This document shows positions 1-11,292 of a stretch of DNA of 64,000 nucleotides, in pieces. A model generated the notes under the pieces. It did no database searches and was not told where the DNA came from. It saw only the letters and a list, made by a program, of their open reading frames with translations. Position 1 is the stretch's first letter. Every line of letters begins with the position of its first letter. Location: positions 19,986,230-20,050,229 of the forward strand of contig CM044317.1 of the NCBI GenBank assembly GCA_024291935.2. The letters are read 5' to 3'. This stretch comes from Okapia johnstoni. Lineage: Eukaryota > Chordata > Mammalia > Artiodactyla > Giraffidae. Made by a program: the position numbers and the translations under genes.

Positions 1-257
1 TTGTTGCAAATTCTGGTCTCCACCATAAAAGATTTTACAGTTTGATGGAGAAGATAGACCCTTCAACATACTATGGCATTGAAGTGAGATGTGTGAACAC
101 GTTGCTTTGGGAGCAGTGACACAGATGGTCTCATAACTCTGTTAGAAATAAGAGGGACTGCTTCCAGAATGTGGAATGCTTGAGCCAGTAGAAGAAGCTG
201 AAAAGGTAGGCAGGGGCAAGAGTAACTGTACCAAGGAGAGTAAACTTCATCCTGTGG
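1..257. other. Unassigned flank
   Basis: No gene, RNA or repeat family is recognised here. It is left flank to the hAT copy that follows. Confidence 0.4.
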
Positions 258-480
258 ACTGGTGGTTGGCAAACATGGACCTTGGGCCAAGTCCCCATCC
301 TGCCACCTAGTTTTGTAGATAGTTTGGTTCTAATTCAGCCACACCCGGCTTATTCAATATTACCTGTAGCTGTTTTCATGTTACAATGTCAAAAGTTAGT
401 TGAGACAGAGATCATGTGGCCCCAAAAACCTAGTTATTCACTACCTGACCCATTACAGTAAAAGTTTGCTGACCTCTACC
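258..480 (+). mobile_element. hAT-type nonautonomous DNA transposon copy
   Basis: The left end reads like the terminus ggttggcaaac and the right end like its inverted complement, agtttgctgacctctacc. The interior carries the family landmarks ttttgtagatag, a decayed gagacagagatcatgtggcc and ctgacccattacag. The same landmarks, in the same order and orientation, recur at 56543-56800, so these are two copies of one family. I believe it is a hAT-Charlie MER element but cannot name the subfamily. It is an old, decayed fossil without coding capacity. Its right end abuts the Bov-A2 insertion at 488. Confidence 0.6.
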
Positions 481-487
481 ATACAGC

Positions 488-758
488 TGCTGCTGCTGCT
501 AAGTCACTTCAGTTGTGTCCAACTCTGTGCGACCCCATAGAGGGCAGCCCACTAGGCTCCCCAGTCCCTGGGATTCTCCAGGCAAGAACACTGGAGTGGG
601 TTGCCATTTCCTTCTCCGGTGCATGAAAGTGAAAAGTGAAAGTGAAGTCGCTCAGTCCTGTCAGACTCTTAGCGACCCCATGGACTGCAGCCCACCAGGC
701 TCCTCCATCCATGGGATTTTCCAGGCAAGAGTACTGGAGTGGGCTGCCATTGCCTTCT
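488..758 (-). mobile_element. Bov-A2: Bov-A2 SINE (dimer), minus strand
   Basis: Two Bov-A monomers lie in tandem, each with the signatures cgaccccat and ggcaagaacactggagtggg. They are joined by the characteristic linker gtgaaaagtgaaagtgaag and end in the ctgctgctgctgct tract. The SINE is flanked by a 9-bp direct repeat, ccatacagc (479-487 and 759-767), the target-site duplication of a LINE-driven insertion. Bov-A2 is a pecoran ruminant SINE mobilised by BovB. The short open frames crossing this copy are SINE sequence, not genes. Confidence 0.93.
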
Positions 759-767
759 CCATACAGC

Positions 768-3168
768 AGTGATTTCCAACTTCCCCTGCCACATCATGGT
801 ATGCAAGGAAAATGGTAACATTTGAACAGTAAGTTGAGTTAAACAGAGATGCTGCTCATGACCAGAAGCAACCAGTCTGGAACCCTGAGCTACGCAGAGC
901 CCTCTGTGAACAGTCTTATGCGGGCATGAGTGTTAGTGTTTTATCAGGCTAGGACCCATTACTAGCAGGTAGGTTGGGGGGGTAGAAAAACACCCTTTGT
1001 ATTAAGAAGTCACTAGAGAATATTTTAAGCAAGAATGTACATATATAATGTTTAGCCAGGAAAAAAAATGCAATGAGAAATTCAAAAATAACTTCCTTAG
1101 GGAAATCAGAGGTTCAAGGATTTATAGTTCTAACCAGCAAGTTGAAATCAATCAAGCAAAAAAAAAAAAAGGCACATATTTAATAACTTTCATCTGAAAA
1201 CATATTCTATTAGGTTCCAAAGGGAGACAAAGACACAGGCCTGACATCATCATGGAGCTTGAGTGTTAGCCCTGCTTCCCTCAGAGGATTGGCAAGAAGG
1301 GTGCCCCCTGTCTGCCTGTTTATTCCGGAGCTGAGGGGAGAAAGAAACCACTTCTTGGCAGCCTTTTGTGACTTGATGCTCCTGACTGAGAGAGAACCCA
1401 GAACTTTGAGAAATGCCAGGAGCTGTCTTCTGCTCACAAACAACAAGCATATTTGGGGATGACTTCATCACAGCTCTGTAAGACTACCTGCTGACATTTG
1501 TGGCCCTGGATTGCTCCATTTCCAGAAATTCTGTCATTGGGAATTCTAAGTTGAAGAATCCCTTATGAAATGTAAAGACTCCAAGCCCCAGAAGTGGCTG
1601 AGATACTTTCATCTAAGAGCTTACTGAAGCTTCATTCACTCATGAAAGACATATTGGGCACTTTCACTTTTGCAGCTGTTGTGTTAAACCCCGGATACCA
1701 GATAAGTCAATGGCTGCAGCTTAGTTGAGAAATAACTAGATCAGGTTTTGTAGGAAGACTACCCAGGGGTTTGTGTGTCTGTGTGTGCATATGAGGGCAC
1801 TGAATATACTGGGTGCCTGTTGGGGAGATGGCAAGGTCTTTAGATAAGAGGCAGAAGCAGGGACAGAAAGCAGATATCCTAGAGACAACTTTCAGCCACT
1901 TCATACTTGTGCCTCAGGCTGTCTCTGTAAGATAATATCTTTTTATAACATGCTACAAGAAGCAACACCACCCGTGCCTCACCTGCCTGCATGAAGTATT
2001 TACATATTTTCATCAGTTTTGTTCTCAGATGCCCAATTACTAACACACCACTTTAAAAATCCACCCATTCTGACAGCAAGTCAGGAAAGCAATAGACACA
2101 AGAGAAAGATTCTTATCAGAACCAACTGACACATGAAGCCCAAGTGGCATTTTGATCAATAGCTGCTGAGCAGCTTGGTGGTGCAATGGCCTTGGAGGTG
2201 CCATTCTGCACCCCTGTGATTTTCATCATTCTTCTCCATCTTTATAGCTGCCTCTTTCCTAGTTTTAGGATGATGAAAAGGAACTAGCCAAAAAACTGAT
2301 TCCTCAACAGGTAATATATCAGTAGCTTTTGAACAACTATTTCAGGGACTATGAAAAATGATGTCATGAATTCCAGGGTGCACTTTACACCCTAGGTCTT
2401 TTCAGTTTCATCCATTTGTAGTATCTCCATTGTTCTGAGACACATAAGACGCATTCTGATTCTCATCCCATTTCTTTGCTGGGAGTAAATCTGGTGTCAC
2501 AGTCCTCGCAATTGTGGACCATTAAGACTAGATTGTCTTCGAGATTATTTACCTGATAAATGGCTTACATCATACTCCAGCAATATAGCCAAGCCTTTAT
2601 ATAATTGCCTCATTACAAAGGAAGCAATTTAAAGTCTTTGCCAGCATAGGGGATCATCCAGTTCAATGATCAAATTTATTCTATTAACAAGGCATTGAGT
2701 GACGCTTAGAAATGTCATCTGGTGTTAAACCTTAGAAGATGTGATTACATCTGATTAATTTGATGTAGTGCTTTACCATACACTCAAAAGATAATAGAGA
2801 AGTGTCATGGTATTTACCTTTTTCTTGCAAATTGCTTTTGAGACACTTCTACTCCCCAGAGCCAACTCACTAAACACTTGTTTCTCAGAACTTGCTTCTA
2901 TAATATTCAAGCCAGTTTAATAAGCATTCTTAGAGAATCTACTATAGCACGCACAAGGTATTGGGCTAGATACTAGGAACCCAGCAATTTACAAAATGCT
3001 CCTACTTTCTACCCTCAAGAAGCTTGGCAGGAAAGAATGGGAAGTCTGTGGAATTGCTATCTATATGGGTGGCAAAATATTCTCCATTTGTATCCCAACC
3101 CCACAGATACTATCTCGGATTTTCCCAGTCCTCTCTACCCCCAACATCTAACCTACATGGATACTGTG
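768..3168. other. Unassigned non-repetitive-looking DNA
   Basis: AT-rich sequence with an A12 tract near 1159-1170. A stretch near 2900-3010 weakly resembles a MIR core (an actatagcac-type motif followed by ggtattgggctagatac). Short open frames around 1210-1470 have no recognisable domain and are treated as chance. No gene is supported. Confidence 0.35.
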
Positions 3169-3240
3169 ATGGTTAATTTTATGGATCAACTTGGGTAATA
3201 CATGGTGGCCGGTTGTTTGGTCAAATATCAGTTTAGGTGC
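3169..3240 (+). repeat. Ancient interspersed repeat, left part (split by BovB)
   Basis: It begins with the signature tgatggttaattttatg and runs to gtcaaatatcagtttaggtg. The right part of the same repeat resumes at about 4631, so the BovB at 3241-4630 inserted into an older element. I recognise this as an old widespread mammalian repeat but cannot assign the family name. Confidence 0.55.
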
Positions 3241-4480
3241 TGCTTGTTGTTCTTCAGTCATTGTCATACCCAACTCTTTGTGACCCCATGGACTGTGGCA
3301 CGTTAGACTTCCCTGTCTTCCACTAACTTCTGGAGTTTGCTCACCTTCATGTCCTTTGAGTTGATTAGATGGTATCTAATGGTACCTAACCTTTGGTTAG
3401 ATGGGGTCTAACCATCTCATCTCTGCTGCTGTCTTCTCCTTTTGCCTTCAATCTTCCCCAGCATCAGGATCTTTTCCAATGAGTTTGGGGCTCTTCACAT
3501 CAGGTAGCCAAAGTACCAGTGCCAGCAACAGTCCTTTCAATGAAAATGCAGGGTTGATTTCCTTTAGGATTGACTGGTTTGATCTCCATGCAGTCCAAAG
3601 GACTCTCAAGAATCTTCTCCAACACCACAGTTCAAAAGCCTCAATTCTTAGGCACTCAGTCCTCTTTATGGTCCGACTCTCAAATTCATACGTGATTACT
3701 GGAAAAAACCATAGCTTTGACTATACAGACCTTTGTTAGTAAAGTGGTGTCTCTGCTTTTTAATACACTGTCTAGGTTTCTCATAGTTTTTCATCCAAGG
3801 AGCAAGTGTCTTTTAATTTCATGACTGCAGTCACTGTCCACAGTGATTTTGGAGCCCAAGAAAAGAAAATCTGTCACTGCATCCACTTTTCCCTCATCTA
3901 TTTGGCATCAAGTGATAGGACTGGATGTCATGATCTTTTTTTGACTGTTGAGGTTTAAGCCAGTTTTTTCACTCTCCTTTTTCACCTTCATAAGATGCTC
4001 TTTAGTTCCTCTTTACTTTCTGTCGTTAGAAACGGTATCATTTGCATATCTGAGGCTGCTGATATTTCTCCCATCAATCTTGATTCCAGCTTGTTATTGA
4101 TCCAGCCTGGCATTTTGCATGATGTACTCTGTATATAAGTTAAATAAGCAGGGTGACAATATATACCTTGTTATACTCCTTTCCCAATTTCGAACAAGTT
4201 TGTTGTTCCATGTCTGGTTCTAACTGTTGCTTCTTGACCTGTATACAAGTTTCTCAGGAGACAGGTAAGGTAGGTGGTCTGGTACTCCCATTTTTCAAGA
4301 ATTTGTCACAGTTTGCTGTGATCCACACAGTCAAAGGCTTTAACGTAGTCAAAGAAGCAGAAGTAGATGTTTCTCTGAAACTCCCTTACTTTCTCCATGA
4401 TTCAATGAATGTTAGCAATTTGATCTCTGGTTCCTCTGCAGTACATGAACCAAAGTTTCCAGTTCATGTACTGCTGAAGC
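3241..4480 (-). mobile_element. BovB: BovB LINE, 3' segment (minus) of a 5'-inverted insertion
   Basis: This is the reverse strand of the BovB reverse transcriptase and 3' region, recognisable by comparison with the plus-strand copies at 25422-27044 and 52817-55809. The RT active-site motif is at 4037-4048 and reads Y-A-N-D instead of the Y-A-D-D kept in the other two copies, so one catalytic aspartate is lost. Many stops and indels break the frame. Near 3360-3410 there is a small local duplication-like scramble. At about 4480 the BovB sequence changes strand and jumps to the endonuclease region (see 4481-4630). Confidence 0.9.
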
Positions 4481-4630
4481 CTAATGACATGGTCAAGTAG
4501 GAAATGGCAAGATTGAACATCTTATGAATCAGTGAACTAAAATAAATGGGAATAGGTGAATTTAATTCAAATGACCATTATACTCACTACTGTGGGCAAG
4601 AATTCCTTAGAAGAAATGGAGTAGACACTA
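4481..4630 (+). mobile_element. BovB: BovB LINE, inverted 5' segment (plus)
   Basis: From about 4480 the sequence matches the plus-strand BovB endonuclease region at about 53015-53165. Shared landmarks include agtgaactaa, gaccattata, actactgtgggcag (one base differs here) and agaagaaatggagtag. It is therefore opposite in orientation to the adjoining 3241-4480 segment and comes from further upstream in the element. A 5' inversion of this kind is the product expected of twin priming during target-primed reverse transcription. The right edge is near 4630, where the older repeat resumes at ctatgaaagta. Confidence 0.8.
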
Positions 4631-4984
4631 CTATGAAAGTATTTTTAACATGTGATGAGCATTTAAATTAATGTGCTTTGAGTAAATCAGATTATTCTCC
4701 ATAACACATGTGGGCCTCATGCAATAAGCTGAAGACCTAAGAGAAAAGACTGAGGTCGCCTGATAAGGAAGGAAGTCCGCCTTTAGACCCCCCTACCATC
4801 TCAAGATTGCAGAGGAATCTTCTCTTGTTCTCCAATCTGCTAGGCAACTCTGCAAATTTCAGATTTTCCATACCCTACAGTCAATAACACTCCTTAAAAT
4901 AAATCTGTCTCTTTCTCTGTGTATCTCTTTCTCTCTTCATGTATATATATAGTCTTGTTTCTCTAGAAAACCCTGAGTAATATA
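4631..4984 (+). repeat. Ancient interspersed repeat, right part
   Basis: Continuation of the repeat begun at 3169. It has the landmarks tttgagtaaatcagatta, agagaaaagactgaggt and taaaataaatctgtctc, a TC-rich tract at about 4906-4945, and the terminal ctctagaaaaccctgagtaata. Together with 3169-3240 it makes a unit of roughly 420 bp interrupted only by the BovB. Confidence 0.55.
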
Positions 4985-6146
4985 TCCATGGGCACTGTAT
5001 TCTTTGGCTTTGGATTTGAGAAAGGAGAGAGTGAGGTATTCCTTGGATCCCTTGTTGTAGGGCCCTTGGTTAGCAATGACTATGTCCCAGTTATGGCTGT
5101 GGCACCTGCCCAGTGGTTCTTTCCTATTTTAATGTTTTACTTCTCTCTTTTTCTGGGTTATGATAACCACTCTGCCCTCTCACTTCTTTGGGCCTAGGTG
5201 CAGCTATAGTTTATTATCATTGTTTACTTGGGATATTCACCACATCTTGTCAGGTGTCCTTCAATTCCATTTATACCTATGTAAACGGTTATTTTACTTA
5301 AATTCTCCAAAATGTGTACATTTGAGTGTGCCAGTTATTTCCTGTTGAGACTGTGACTCTGACTCACAAACATTTGACAAATTCTCAAACTTTAATAAAA
5401 AATAGTTTTGTAATATAGAGTATACTGGGATCCAATGAGTGTATCATTATTTCACAGTATCTATTAATTTTTTGTAGGTAAATTCTCTTCAGTGTCAGCC
5501 TATTTACAAGCAAAAGATTTTGCTCAAAAAGTTTTAGAGCAAGAAGGAAATTGATTAATTGTCCAGTTCAACCATGATCCAGCACAATTTTCACACTGAG
5601 GAAACTAAATGTGGAGAGCTGAGAAGACCACATAGGATTACACAGTTGGCATTGGGACTGATTCTAAAAACCATGTTAAACTTTAAATTGTTAAGGAAAT
5701 TTTAAGTCTTAAAATCTATGATTTCAAAAATATCTCAGATGACAAGATTTGTGCTAAACAGACTGCAGAAGAACTTCTATCAAGTCATTCTACAGATAAA
5801 AAGCAATCTCACTGGTGAACTCCTGCTCACTGGATGAGACGATGGTGTGTTTTATTCTGTTTGCTCCAGTTACAAGCTTTTCATCCCAAAGTATTGACAG
5901 CACACCCTCTTAGCCTAAGAATTTTTGCACGAAGAACTATAACTGCTCATACACAGAGACCTCCTCCCACCATGATAAAGTACAATTAACAGACAATGTT
6001 ATTGATGCCTTGGGTGGTGATCAAGGTTTGGTGAATTATTAAAAATAAAATTGCACTACTGGTTTCCATCTTTTCTTATTTCAAATCTTGTTTGTCAATA
6101 TCTGAGGCCATATCAACATTTATAATTTCTGGTAAATTGGATAAAT
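4985..6146. other. Unassigned DNA with a MIR/L2-like fragment
   Basis: No gene seen. Around 5555-5665 the sequence resembles a MIR/L2 3' part (cactgaggaaactaaatg, then ggattacacagttggc). The remainder is not assigned. Confidence 0.35.
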
Positions 6147-6495
6147 CTATCTGTTATGGACTGAATGTTTGTGTCCCTCCCCTGAAAAGCATATGTTGAA
6201 ATCCTAATTTCAAATGTGATGGTATTAGGAAGTGGGGCCTTTGGAAAGTCATTAGGGTGGTGAGGATGGAGTCCTCATGAATGGTATTAGTGCTTCACAA
6301 GGGGCAGAAGAGACCAGAGTTCTCTCCTTCTGCTGGGTGAGAAACAGGAAGTAGGGCCTCATCAGACACTAAATCTCTTGGTGCCTTGATCTTGGGCTTC
6401 CCAACTACCAGAACTGTGAAAAATCGATGTTTGTTATTAAACCACCTAATCTATGGCATTTTTGCCATAGACTTGACTGAACTGAGACACCTATC
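6147..6495 (+). mobile_element. MLT1: MLT1-type (ERVL-MaLR) solo LTR
   Basis: The LTR spans about 6152-6490. It begins tgttatggactgaatgtttg and contains gtgatggtattaggaagtgg, tcctcatgaatggtattag and gatcttgggcttcccaac, ending near gaactgagaca. These are MLT1A/B-class landmarks. It is flanked by the 5-bp direct repeat ctatc (6147-6151 and 6491-6495), the duplication length expected for this retrovirus-like class. No internal sequence is attached, so it is a solo LTR of an old eutherian element. Confidence 0.8.
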
Positions 6496-7624
6496 TAAAG
6501 TAGACATTATTTCTGAATACAGATCTTAATGTAGCTATAATACTTCACACCTGGGCAATTCTCTCTTATTAACATTTTCAGAAATTTGGAGTAGACGTAT
6601 ATGAAACTACATTACATATAGTCGAGAACTCAAGGTAGATTTTTTTGAAGGCCTATAAAATATTTGTCCAAAGGAACAGAGCAGCTACCCCCACTCAATT
6701 CTCATAACCACTGAACAGCTGATGGGCCTCCCTGACACACTCCTACCTGTCTTACCTGGATCAAAACCACTGAAGCTGAAGCTGCGGTACTTCACTTGCT
6801 AATCTCTGAACCAGGCAGCTCTCCCTCACTGTAAAAGAGAGATCTTTTTCTGGCTTCCCGCAGGCTCGAGGGGAAAAGAGTTCATTTAGATTTAGATAAG
6901 GCTGAGAATCCATCTGAGCCCCAAAGCCACAGGAGGCTCCCCCCAGCTGAGGGCTCAGGCGCCTACATCTCTGCCCCAGAGAGAAGGGGCCATGGCTCCA
7001 GCTGAGTGGGGAATATTGCTCCTCTTCATCCCTCCCTCCTCCAGGGCCTTGTCATGCCTGCCACACATTTTTCTCAACATAGATTAAACACTTGTAATTC
7101 CATTTTTAGTTAAACTGTATTTTGTCAGCTCCCAGGTGTTTCCTCCCAGACACCAGTGTGGAGATGAACTTGTGATTTATCTTCTGAGTTCTGCACAAGA
7201 TGACAAGAAAAAAGAGCTCAGTGTGTTGAGGAGCTTTGGGGGGAGAAACGCATGATCATTTAATATAAAGGAAATGGCCCCTGGCCTTTGCTTCTCTATC
7301 CTCAGGCTGCGCAAAAATCCACCTCCACAGGATTATGATACCTGCATTGTGTGAAGCCCAACACATGTTCCAAAGGGTCAAGAACCACACCCTTGTAGTT
7401 TCAGATGCTTTAAACAGGTAGGAAGAAAGAAAAAAAGATGAAACAAAGGAAGGGGAAAAAAAGGGAGGGAAGGAGAGAAAAATGGAGGAAAGAAGGAATC
7501 AAAGAGGAGTAAGAAGGAGTTCACATTTTCATGCAGTTCATTTACCTGACATTTATCAACATTATTGACCAAGCCAACTTGCCACTACCTCTCCACCCTG
7601 TTGGAAGGGAAGGAAGCTCGTACA
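6496..7624. other. Unassigned DNA with a GC-richer block and a polypurine tract
   Basis: Positions 6670-7060 are more GC-rich than the surroundings and match no repeat family I know. A plus-strand purine-rich tract occupies 7421-7520. No coding frame of note is seen. Confidence 0.35.
7421..7520 (+). repeat. Polypurine (G/A) tract
   Basis: About 100 bp almost entirely A and G on the plus strand with only scattered pyrimidines, made of irregular ggaa, gaaa and aggg units. It is an imperfect low-complexity tract. Open frames read from the opposite strand here are an artefact of composition. Confidence 0.8.
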
Positions 7625-7781
7625 CACTGAGTGCTTGCTGTGTGTGGGTGCCTCACATATTCTGTAATAAAAATAAGAGCTTACATTTATTCAACTCTAT
7701 GTGAGGCATTTTGGGGACACAATTTATGTACTTTCTTTTAATGCTTACAACCTTAAACAGGTATTATTATTATCCCTGTTT
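7625..7781 (+). repeat. MIR: MIR SINE fragment (left part)
   Basis: MIR landmarks in order: actgagtgcttgctgtgtg, tgcttacaacc, and ggtattattattatccctg followed by a pre-tail gaggaaa. The element is cut by the L1 insertion that begins at 7795. Confidence 0.65.
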
Positions 7782-7794
7782 AAAAAGAGGAAAA

Positions 7795-8385
7795 TGCTGT
7801 TTTTCTGGATGCCTAATAGCCGGACATGGAAGCAAACTAGACAAATGGATAAGGAAGCTGTGGTACATATACACAATGCAATATTACTCAGCCATTAAAA
7901 AGAATACATTTGAAACAGTTCTATTGAGATGGATGAAACTGGAGCCCATTATACAGAGTGAAGTAAGCCAGAAAGAAAAACACCAATACAGTATACTAAT
8001 GCATATATATGGAATTTGAAAGATGGTAACGATAACCCTATATGCAAGACAGAATAAGACACAGATACATAGAACAGTCTTATGGACTCTGAGGGAGAAG
8101 GTGAGGGTGGGACGTTCTGGGAGAATAGCATTGAAACATGTATATTGTCATATGTGAAACAGAACACCATTCCAGGTTCGATGCATGAGGCAGATGCTCA
8201 GGGCTGGGGCAATGGGATGGCCTGGGGGGATGGGATGGGGAGGGAGGTTGGAGGGGGGTTCAGGAAGGGGAGCACATGTGGACCCATGGCTGATTCGTGT
8301 CAATGTATGGCAAAAACCACTACAATATTGTAAAGTAATTAGCCCCCAACTAAAATAAATAGATTTATTAAAAAAAAAAAAAAAA
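7795..8385 (+). mobile_element. L1: Young L1 3' end, 5'-truncated, with poly(A) and TSD
   Basis: The sequence contains the L1 ORF2 C-terminal/3'-UTR landmarks ggtacatatacacaatgcaa, attactcagccattaaaaag, gatggatgaaactggagc and cagaaagaaaaacaccaat, then a G-rich 3' UTR and a poly(A) run ending at about 8385. A 13-bp target duplication aaaaagaggaaaa lies at 7782-7794 and 8381-8393, the right copy merging with the tail. It is severely 5'-truncated and inserted into a MIR. The clean tail and duplication suggest a fairly recent ruminant insertion. Confidence 0.9.
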
Positions 8386-8500
8386 GAGGAAAACGGATGA
8401 TGCCCTAGGACTTCACTAAGTGCCAGAACAAAACTTGGAACACAGGACACTACAGTCAATCATCTTTATGTTTAAAAACTTCTGACTGCCTTAAGAATGT

Positions 8501-8528
8501 TTTAGTTCTGTTTTAAAACAGAACTAAA
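8501..8528. repeat. Perfect 28-bp palindrome
   Basis: A 14-bp arm, tttagttctgtttt, is followed immediately by its exact reverse complement, centred between 8514 and 8515 with no spacer. It lies just left of a MIR-like tail segment at about 8530-8640. It could extrude as a cruciform or be a remnant of a repair event. No function is inferred. Confidence 0.9.
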
Positions 8529-8529
8529 C

Positions 8530-8645
8530 AAGAAAACTGAGATTGGACCTAAGTTATCTAACTCATCGAAAATCAAGCTTCCGTTGAGTGGGAACAGGCT
8601 CTGAACCCAGTTTTATATGATGCCCAAAGCCCAAGTTCCATCTGT
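8530..8645 (+). repeat. MIR: MIR 3'-part fragment
   Basis: Landmarks gaaaactgag, aacaggctctgaacccag and gcccaaagcccaagttcc match the MIR 3' half. It may be the continuation of the MIR at 7625, but about 110 bp of unassigned sequence separates it from the L1 right duplication. Confidence 0.5.
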
Positions 8646-10089
8646 GGCACCATCTTAACTTCTTGATTTCTGACTGAAATCCCCGTGTTTATAATTTAAA
8701 AAGTGCTGGGTGATGGAGACTTTGAATTGCAGTGTTCTCATCCCACCCCTCCTGCCCTCTCCCATATACAAGTCTTCTAAGAAGTTAAACTTGGAGTTCA
8801 CCTACACAGCCTCCTCATTGTCACTACTCACCTTGCCTGTATTCTGGCTCTCAGCCTCAAGACCATGAAGTCCAGGATCTGAGGAAGGAGGGTTCCAACA
8901 GCAGTTTTGTCCTACAGCAGATCCAGACAGGCAGCACTCCTGACATTCCTCAAGCATCCATTCCACAAACATCTATTGATTATCCCAGTATGAACTATGG
9001 TAAATCTTAAAGCTACAGAAATGTGTGTAGTGCAGTGAAAACTCCTGCCCACAAGAAAAGCCAACATCTACTATAGAAACAGACATGCTAACCAAACATT
9101 TACAAATAAATAAATTCTTTAAGTCAAGCCTAGATTCTATAAATTAGATCTAAATGGAAGTAGACCAAGCAAAAGGACAGTAGATGTCTTAGACAAGACT
9201 CAGAGAAGTTCCTTCAAGACAGGAAGTAGCCTATCTTGAAGGAAGAGAAATAGTTTACCAGATCTAAAAGCAGAAGTATTAGGCAGAGACCCTTCGCATG
9301 TGCAAAGGCAGAGGTAAAAGAACACATGAAATTCTAGAAATGACCACAGTTCCACAATGGGAGTGGGATGTAGGGAGACTGGCAGGATCTTGTTCTGTAA
9401 ACACTTCTTGACTGTATTTTATAGGCCACAGAGTCAATAAACAACCTAAATTCCTGGTTGCAGCTCGAGGGTACTGAAATCATCATTAGCTCTGCTTGGG
9501 GGTGGGAGGTAGGTTCTAGGAAGTGGGGTGTTCCACAGGTGCATCTGCATCATCTCCCTTTGATCTAGGCGGAGGGAATGTAACCAGACTTCCCAAGGCT
9601 TCTTGTCCCTCTGATATGCTAGAGTCTCCCAGCCAAAGTGCTGACTGGCCATCATAGCCTTCCTTGGCTCAGCTCTCCTCTCTCTCCCTCCTCCTGGCAA
9701 CACTTTGAATCTAAAATAAAATCAGCTTCTGCCCATAGTGAGTAATTACAATAATAATGGTATTTCTAAGAGCTTTTTGTCTCCCTCCCCCTTTCTGTCC
9801 TGTGGCGGCCCCAGGGGATGGATAAACTCAGTGAATTTTACATGATGTGAAAACCAAATCATTTACCCAAAAGCTGCCTAACGAGGTTACTTTGGAACGG
9901 AACACTACTCATAAAACAGAAATCAAAATGCCAAAAGGCAGAGGAAGAAATGTTTCAATAGTTGCATTTCTGACATCCACAGGCAAAAGAAATACAGAAG
10001 GACAAGTGATACTTAAAAGTAATCAAAAGCCATGATGTTATTTTAAGGCAGATCATCTCACAGGTGAGAATATAAATAAGAATAATTCT
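8646..10089. other. Unassigned DNA
   Basis: No gene recognised. Stretches near 9010-9120 and 9230-9440 have the flavour of old SINE/LINE sequence (for example gtgcaaaggcagagg) but are too diverged to assign. Confidence 0.3.
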
Positions 10090-10270
10090 TTACACCTCCA
10101 GAGCAGCATAGCTCTTAGCTTTTCCAAAAAATGTTTTCACAAATACCATCTCAGTTGAGACACACAACTGTTTTGCAGAGAATTCATCCTCAGAGAAACT
10201 AGGGGTCAAGTGTTTAAAGAATTATCCAAGATCATGTGACCCATAGTGGTGAAGCCCACATGGAACACAC
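10090..10270 (+). repeat. Possible MIR-like fragment
   Basis: The motifs ttcatcctcagagaaactagg, atccaagatcatgtgaccc and tggtgaagccc resemble a decayed MIR 3' half. Low confidence. Confidence 0.35.
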
Positions 10271-10334
10271 ATCTTCGGCCTCACGGTCAGCATTCTTGTG
10301 ATAAGCTGAATTTTCACCTGGAAGAAGCTTTTAT

Positions 10335-10545
10335 TATTCCACGGACATATGATAGTGCTGATTTTGTGCCAGTCAATATTCTAAGTGTTTAGGAATATTG
10401 ACATATTTAACACTGATAACAATTCTTGAGGCCTGGAGAGATTTAGTAACTTGTCTAAGCTGCCGCAGCAGAGGCAGGACTTGAACTCCTGTGGTCAGAT
10501 TTCAGAAACAGAGCTCGTAACCACTAGGTTTTGCTGCTACTCTGA
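10335..10545 (+). repeat. MIR: MIR SINE
   Basis: Core and 3' landmarks in order: gtgccagtcaatattctaag, agatttagtaacttgtc, gaggcaggacttgaactcc and ctcgtaaccactagg. Orientation is plus. An old mammalian tRNA-derived SINE. Confidence 0.75.
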
Positions 10546-11292
10546 GTTCACATTCATAATTTTCAAACAAAGAAAAATGTTTCATCTCTAATCTATTGTT
10601 TACTTACTTTCTAAAGACTGACCTTTTAGAGGTTCACTCTTGAAAGTTCTTCAAAGTCAGTGCATTTTAATGTCTTAGACCGCAGGATTCTCAAGGTCCT
10701 ATCGTGGGATCTTTGAGGTTAAAACTACCTTTATAATAATACCAGAACATTATTTCCCTTTTCACTTTCATTCTGTAGACAAGTGTACAGTGAAGGTTTC
10801 CAGAGGTTACCTAATGTATGACATTGCAGTAAGTTGCATACAGAAACAGATAGGACAATGTAGCTTTCATCTATTAAACCAGACATTAAAGTCATTGGCA
10901 AAAATGTAAAACAATTCCACTCTTTTCACTAATTGTCTTTCTTTGGAAAAGCAATGATTTTTTTTCATTAAAAATATATAAATATGTAATGGATTTATTC
11001 TTGCTTTTCAAATAAGTTTATTTAAAATTTTTCATTTTTAATTTCCAGTAATGTAAATATCAAGAGATAACTCACATGGGGTCTTTGATGATTGAAAAAG
11101 TATAAATGGCTCCCGAGACCAAAAAGTGAGAATTCATCATTCAGTAGAGACAAGCACCTCAGGGAATCTAACATGTCCATTGTTTTCCTGTTTGAGATTC
11201 TTCCTAGAGCTTTGGCCCTTCTGATTCAACATGTGTGAACTAGTTGCTCTGTCTCTCTGATACCCAGTAGGCTACATGGGGACTTTCTCTAA
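10546..11292. other. Unassigned AT-rich DNA
   Basis: AT-rich sequence with several homopolymer T/A runs around 10950-11040. Nothing else recognised. Confidence 0.35.

Noticed and set aside
488..502. CTG trinucleotide run as a possible expansion-type microsatellite
   Set aside because: It is the fixed 3' terminus of Bov-A2; the same tract appears as AGC repeats in the plus-strand copy at 44426-44444.
8148..8459. A 103-codon minus-strand open frame
   Set aside because: Antisense of the young L1 3' end including its poly(A) tail, read as a phenylalanine run.
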